Below are positions 61,020 to 64,000 of a DNA stretch of 64,000 bases, one piece after another; position 1 is the stretch's first letter; every line of letters begins with the position of its first letter. The position numbers were made by a program, and so were the translations under genes. The notes under the pieces were generated by a model that was not told the origin of the DNA, made no database searches, and worked only from the letters and a program-made list of their open reading frames with translations. Origin of the DNA: Lachnospiraceae bacterium (lineage in GTDB: Bacteria; Bacillota; Clostridia; Lachnospirales; Lachnospiraceae); contig JAUNGI010000012.1 of assembly GCA_030524525.1 (NCBI GenBank), positions 1 through 64,000 on the forward strand, in the 5' to 3' direction.

Positions 61020-61310
61020 ATGAACAAGTACGAATTAGCGTTAGTTGTAAGTGCAAAGATCGAGGACGAGGCCAGAGCCGCAGTTGTAGAGGCTGCGAAG
61101 AACCTTGTAACCAGATTCGGCGGTGTCATCACCAACGTTGAGGATCAGGGCAAAAAGAGACTGGCTTATGAAGTTCAGAAGATGAGAGAAGGCTACTATT
61201 ACTTCATCCAATTCGATGCGGATTCGACGGTTCCCGGTGAGATCGAACAGAGAGTTCGGATCATGGACAATGTCATCCGTTATTTGTGCGTTAGACGTGA
61301 CGAAGAGTAA
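61020..61310 (+). CDS. rpsF: 30S ribosomal protein S6
   Basis: The 96-residue S6 starts MNKYELALVVSAKIEDEARA and contains GGVITNVEDQGKKRLAYEVQK and GYYYFIQFDAD, typical of bacterial S6, which pairs with S18 on the 30S platform. AAGGAGGTG before ATG 61020 is a very strong ribosome binding site. It is the first gene of the conserved rpsF-ssb-rpsR operon. Confidence 0.97.
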   Translation: MNKYELALVVSAKIEDEARAAVVEAAKNLVTRFGGVITNVEDQGKKRLAYEVQKMREGYYYFIQFDADSTVPGEIEQRVRIMDNVIRYLCVRRDEE

Positions 61311-61324
61311 GGAGGTAATCCTTT

Positions 61325-61762
61325 ATGAACAAAGTCATTTTAATGGGGCGTCTGACAAGAGACCCGGAGGTTCGGTATTCTCAGGGCGCGAGCGGAACCG
61401 CAGTCTGCCGCTATAGTTTGGCTGTAGACCGCAGATTCAAGCGGGACGGCGAGCCCGACGCGGATTTCTTTAACTGTACGGTATTTGGTAAGGGTGCGGA
61501 ATTTGCCGAAAAATATCTCCGTCAGGGAACCAAGATCGTGGTGACCGGTCGGATTCAGCAGGACAATTACACCAACCGGGACGGACAGAAGGTCTATTCC
61601 GTTCAGATCATCGTAGAGGAACAGGAATTTGCCGAGAGTAAGAACGCTTCCAGCGCAGCAGGCAGCGGCGGTTTCACGAGCGCAAGACCTGCACCGAGCG
61701 CGGCAAGCGACGGCTTCATGAATATTCCGGACGGAATAGAAGAGGAGCTTCCGTTTAACTAG
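61325..61762 (+). CDS. ssb: single-stranded DNA-binding protein
   Basis: The 145-residue SSB has the OB fold (about 1-105: MNKVILMGRLTRDPEVRYS, FFNCTVFGKGAEFAEKYL, GTKIVVTGRIQQDNYTNRDG). A Ser/Ala/Gly-rich linker ends in an acidic tip, EEELPFN, that recruits partner enzymes. It lies 14 bases after rpsF with AAGGAGG. Confidence 0.97.
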   Translation: MNKVILMGRLTRDPEVRYSQGASGTAVCRYSLAVDRRFKRDGEPDADFFNCTVFGKGAEFAEKYLRQGTKIVVTGRIQQDNYTNRDGQKVYSVQIIVEEQEFAESKNASSAAGSGGFTSARPAPSAASDGFMNIPDGIEEELPFN

Positions 61763-61820
61763 AAAGGAAAAGAGCAAGCGATTTCTTTGCTCGACAAAAA
61801 TTGGATAGGAGGTAACCAAC

Positions 61821-62096
61821 ATGGCTTTCAATAAGAATGAAAAGGGCGACAAGAGCGATGCTCCCGTAAGAAAGAGAGTCATCCGCAGAAGAAAGAAGGT
61901 CTGCGTTTTCTGTGCGGATAAGAGCAACGCCGGCATTGATTACAAGGATACCAACAAGCTCAAGAGATATGTGTCCGAAAGAGGTAAGATTCTTCCGAGA
62001 AGAATTACCGGTAACTGTGCAAAGCATCAGAGAGCGTTGACCGTAGCCGTTAAGAGAGCGCGTCACGTTGCACTCATGCCTTATACCATGGATTGA
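61821..62096 (+). CDS. rpsR: 30S ribosomal protein S18
   Basis: The 91-residue S18 has [37 protein letters not shown] and [21 protein letters not shown]. The CxxC plus a later Cys and His suggest the zinc-binding variant. It closes the operon before a strong terminator. Confidence 0.97.
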   Translation: MAFNKNEKGDKSDAPVRKRVIRRRKKVCVFCADKSNAGIDYKDTNKLKRYVSERGKILPRRITGNCAKHQRALTVAVKRARHVALMPYTMD

Positions 62097-62103
62097 TCGA
62101 AAG

Positions 62104-62129
62104 GCTCCTGCGAAAGCAGGAGCTTTTTT
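62104..62129 (+). terminator. terminator of rpsF-ssb-rpsR
   Basis: GCTCCTGC-GAAA-GCAGGAGC hairpin followed by six T residues. Confidence 0.9.
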
Positions 62130-62142
62130 GTTGTACGGGAAA

Positions 62143-62161
62143 GGGGATCGCACTGCGGCGG
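62143..62161 (+). repeat. interspersed repeat, fragment E
   Basis: GGGATCGCACTGCGGCGG is identical over 18 bases to the middle of copy A. A CTATAGGAAATGCG stretch at about 62211 resembles the repeat's left end but is out of order. Confidence 0.5.
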
Positions 62162-62269
62162 GGATTCTTTTTTGTAAGTCCCTCTTTTTATTTTGCCGGA
62201 AACATGGTAAACTATAGGAAATGCGCGGCACGCCACGGAAGGACGGAGAGCGCGGCGCGGGGAGGTTCC

Positions 62270-64000
62270 ATGGAAAAGCAGAAAGCAAAAGGGAAACTAA
62301 AGATATATTTGTTATGGCCGGTGCTGCTTACGGTGCTTTGGCTGGCAGTCGGCTGTATTTTGTTTGCGGTAAATAAAAATGCGGCATGGCTTGTGCTGGG
62401 CGTAACGGTTCTTTATTTTGCCTCGGTCATCAGCATGTACCTGCTGCGCAGAAAGTACATTTTGAAAGACTATGTGGACTTTGCGATGGACTACGGGCAG
62501 CTGCAGCGGAAGATGCTCAAGGAGCTGCGTCTGCCTTACGGTATGCTCGACGCGGACGGGATGCTTCTGTGGTGCAACGACGAATTTGCCGCCATCAGCC
62601 GACGCGAGAAGGCGGGCTATGAGATTCGGGAGCTGCTTCCGGAGGTCAAGGCGTTCTCGCTGCCCAAGCACGATATGGAGGATCGGATCTATCATGCGGA
62701 GATCAACGGGCGGAATTATCAGGTCGCGCTCCGGATGATGGAAACGCCCGAATTTGACGAGGAGATCGAAAAGCTGGGCTTTGTGGACAGTCGGGGCAAC
62801 ACCGAAAAAATGATCGCGGTGTACCTGTACGACGAGACCGATATGGTGCTGTTAAGGCAGGAAAACTACGACCGTCGGCTGATTATGGGACTGCTGTATC
62901 TGGATAATTACGACGAGGTGCTGGAATCGGTCGAGGAGGTCAAGCGTTCGCTTCTGATGGCGCTGGTCGATCGGAAGATCAACCGGTATATGCAGGAGAT
63001 CGACGCGGTCATCAAAAAGCTGGAAAAAGACAAGTATTTCTTCGTGTTTCAAAATAAATATTTCGCCGAGCTGGACGAGAAGAAGTTCTCGATTTTGGAA
63101 GAAGTCCGTTCGGTCAGCATGGGCAACGGCGATACGAGCATTACGATCAGTATGGGGCTCGGCGTCAACGCGGATTCGTACCAGAAGGGCTATGAGTATG
63201 CCCGCGCCGCCATTGATCTGGCGCTTGGCAGAGGCGGCGATCAGGTCGTGGTGAAGGACGGCGAAAACATTACCTACTACGGCGGCAAGAGCGAGTCGGT
63301 GGAGAAAAATACCCGTGTGAAGGCGCGTATGAAGGCGCAGGCGCTCCGGGAGTTTATCGAAAACAAAAACGAGATCTTCATTATGGGACATGCCAACGGG
63401 GATGTGGATTCGTTCGGCTCCGCGATCGGCGTGTACCGCGTGGTGAAGCATCTCGGAAAGAAGGCCTATATCGTGCTGAACGAGGTGGGAAGCCAGCTTC
63501 GGCCGATGACGAGCCGTTTCTTCAACAATCCGGATTATGAGGACGATCTGTTCATCAGCAACCTGAAGGCGCAGGAGCTGGCGACGCCCGGCGCGCTGCT
63601 GGTTGTCGTGGATGTGAACCGGCCAAGCCTGACCGAGTGCCCGGCGCTGTTTGACCGGATCGAGCAGGTGATCGTACTCGACCATCACCGGCGCGCGTCG
63701 GATTCGGTGGAAAACGCGACGCTCTCCTATGTGGAGCCGTACGCTTCGTCCGCCTGCGAGCTTGTGGCGGAGGTGCTGCAGTACATCGGCGACGGGCTGA
63801 AGCTGCGCCCGCTGGAGGCGGAGGCCATGTACGCCGGGATCATGATCGACACAAACAACTTTATGACCAAGACCGGCGTCCGCACGTTTGAGGCGGCTGC
63901 CTTCCTGCGTCGGAGCGGGGCGGACGTGACCCGCATCCGCAAGGCGTTCCGTTCGGATATGACGGAGTATATGCAGAAGGCGAAGGCGATCAGCAATACG
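62270..64000 (+). CDS. gdpP: c-di-AMP phosphodiesterase GdpP (cut by window end)
   Basis: The first 577 residues are visible and the frame is still open at base 64000; the family is about 650-670 residues. Two membrane helices (about 13-55) are followed by a PAS-like region, a degenerate GGDEF domain (ISMGLGVNADSYQ and GRGGDQVVVK) and a DHH/DHHA1 phosphodiesterase (GHANGDVDSFGSAIG at about 372-386, VVDVNRPS, VLDHHRR). GdpP hydrolyses the second messenger c-di-AMP and so affects osmotic and cell-wall control. GGAGG lies four bases before the ATG. Its place after rpsR is conserved in related clostridia. Confidence 0.93.
   Translation, partial: MEKQKAKGKLKIYLLWPVLLTVLWLAVGCILFAVNKNAAWLVLGVTVLYFASVISMYLLRRKYILKDYVDFAMDYGQLQRKMLKELRLPYGMLDADGMLLWCNDEFAAISRREKAGYEIRELLPEVKAFSLPKHDMEDRIYHAEINGRNYQVALRMMETPEFDEEIEKLGFVDSRGNTEKMIAVYLYDETDMVLLRQENYDRRLIMGLLYLDNYDEVLESVEEVKRSLLMALVDRKINRYMQEIDAVIKKLEKDKYFFVFQNKYFAELDEKKFSILEEVRSVSMGNGDTSITISMGLGVNADSYQKGYEYARAAIDLALGRGGDQVVVKDGENITYYGGKSESVEKNTRVKARMKAQALREFIENKNEIFIMGHANGDVDSFGSAIGVYRVVKHLGKKAYIVLNEVGSQLRPMTSRFFNNPDYEDDLFISNLKAQELATPGALLVVVDVNRPSLTECPALFDRIEQVIVLDHHRRASDSVENATLSYVEPYASSACELVAEVLQYIGDGLKLRPLEAEAMYAGIMIDTNNFMTKTGVRTFEAAAFLRRSGADVTRIRKAFRSDMTEYMQKAKAISNT

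Overview
The window is a gene-dense chromosomal segment of a Gram-positive, very probably spore-forming member of the Clostridia (Lachnospiraceae-like gut Firmicute by gene content). This rests on spoIIR, a SpoIIQ-like protein, a CotF-type coat protein, a SPOCS/DUF3794-LysM protein, a short clostridial-type glnA followed by an ANTAR regulator, PTS HPr/EI, LytTR/GHKL signalling and the DUF951-rpsF-ssb-rpsR-gdpP neighbourhood. I see no tRNA or rRNA gene, no CRISPR array, no transposase and no prophage. Nearly every stretch is one gene long on one strand; the large ORFs on opposite strands are shadows.

Layout. 0-1.5 kb: YkgJ-type cysteine-cluster protein and sfsA. 1.5-13.5 kb: a nitrogen/glutamine block. 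Glutamate synthase gltB-gltD runs leftward, and glnA - ANTAR regulator - pyrG - purF - yfcE runs rightward from a shared divergent control region. Each side has a sigma-A promoter followed almost at once by a hairpin with an A1/G4 hexaloop that overlaps the 5' arm of an intrinsic terminator. That is the layout expected for ANTAR-protein antitermination. 13.5-17.5 kb: a low-GC accessory patch with an Xre regulator, a secreted RICIN plus caspase-like (His/Cys) protein, a PepSY-like exported protein and a 463-bp tandem duplication of a small membrane-anchored gene. 17.5-21 kb: a leftward response regulator/ABC-2 transporter/histidine kinase operon. 21-24.7 kb: rarA, an NCS2 purine permease and a HAD phosphatase. 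24.7-29.9 kb: LytTR regulator, a soluble GHKL kinase and a heterodimeric ABC exporter.

30-42 kb: glpK, a monoacylglycerol-lipase-like hydrolase, an unknown protein, an SPFH protein with a ribbon-helix-helix partner and an operator-like 11-bp GATATC array, a DtxR/MntR-type repressor, a hybrid kinase whose phospho-accepting His is replaced by Arg, a GH43 lipoprotein, ptsI-ptsH (HPr with Lys at position 46), a CotF-like protein and a small Xre regulator. 42-50 kb: argC, a GT2 glycosyltransferase, a PAP2 membrane protein, a patatin-like lipase, a pyridoxamine-kinase-like protein and a domain-permuted GH3 glycosidase, then a promoter-terminator pair that may mark a small RNA. 50-64 kb: envelope and sporulation genes (PrcB-like lipoprotein, SPOCS-LysM, ispE, spoIIR, ddl-murI-DUF1934), a PadR regulator with two small membrane/secreted partners, plsC, a SpoIIQ-like protein, then DUF951, rpsF-ssb-rpsR and the start of gdpP, which is cut by the window end.

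A structured, about 125-bp, multi-hairpin interspersed repeat occurs in two near-full copies (about 7.9 and 13.7 kb), two half copies (50.0 and 58.2 kb) and one fragment (62.1 kb), always intergenic. The features most worth testing are the paired ANTAR-type leaders, the interspersed repeat, the RICIN-caspase island, the SPFH/RHH operator array, the pseudokinase hybrid and matched sigma-F-like promoters at spoIIR and the SpoIIQ-like gene. All motif and family calls are by eye; no database search was run.
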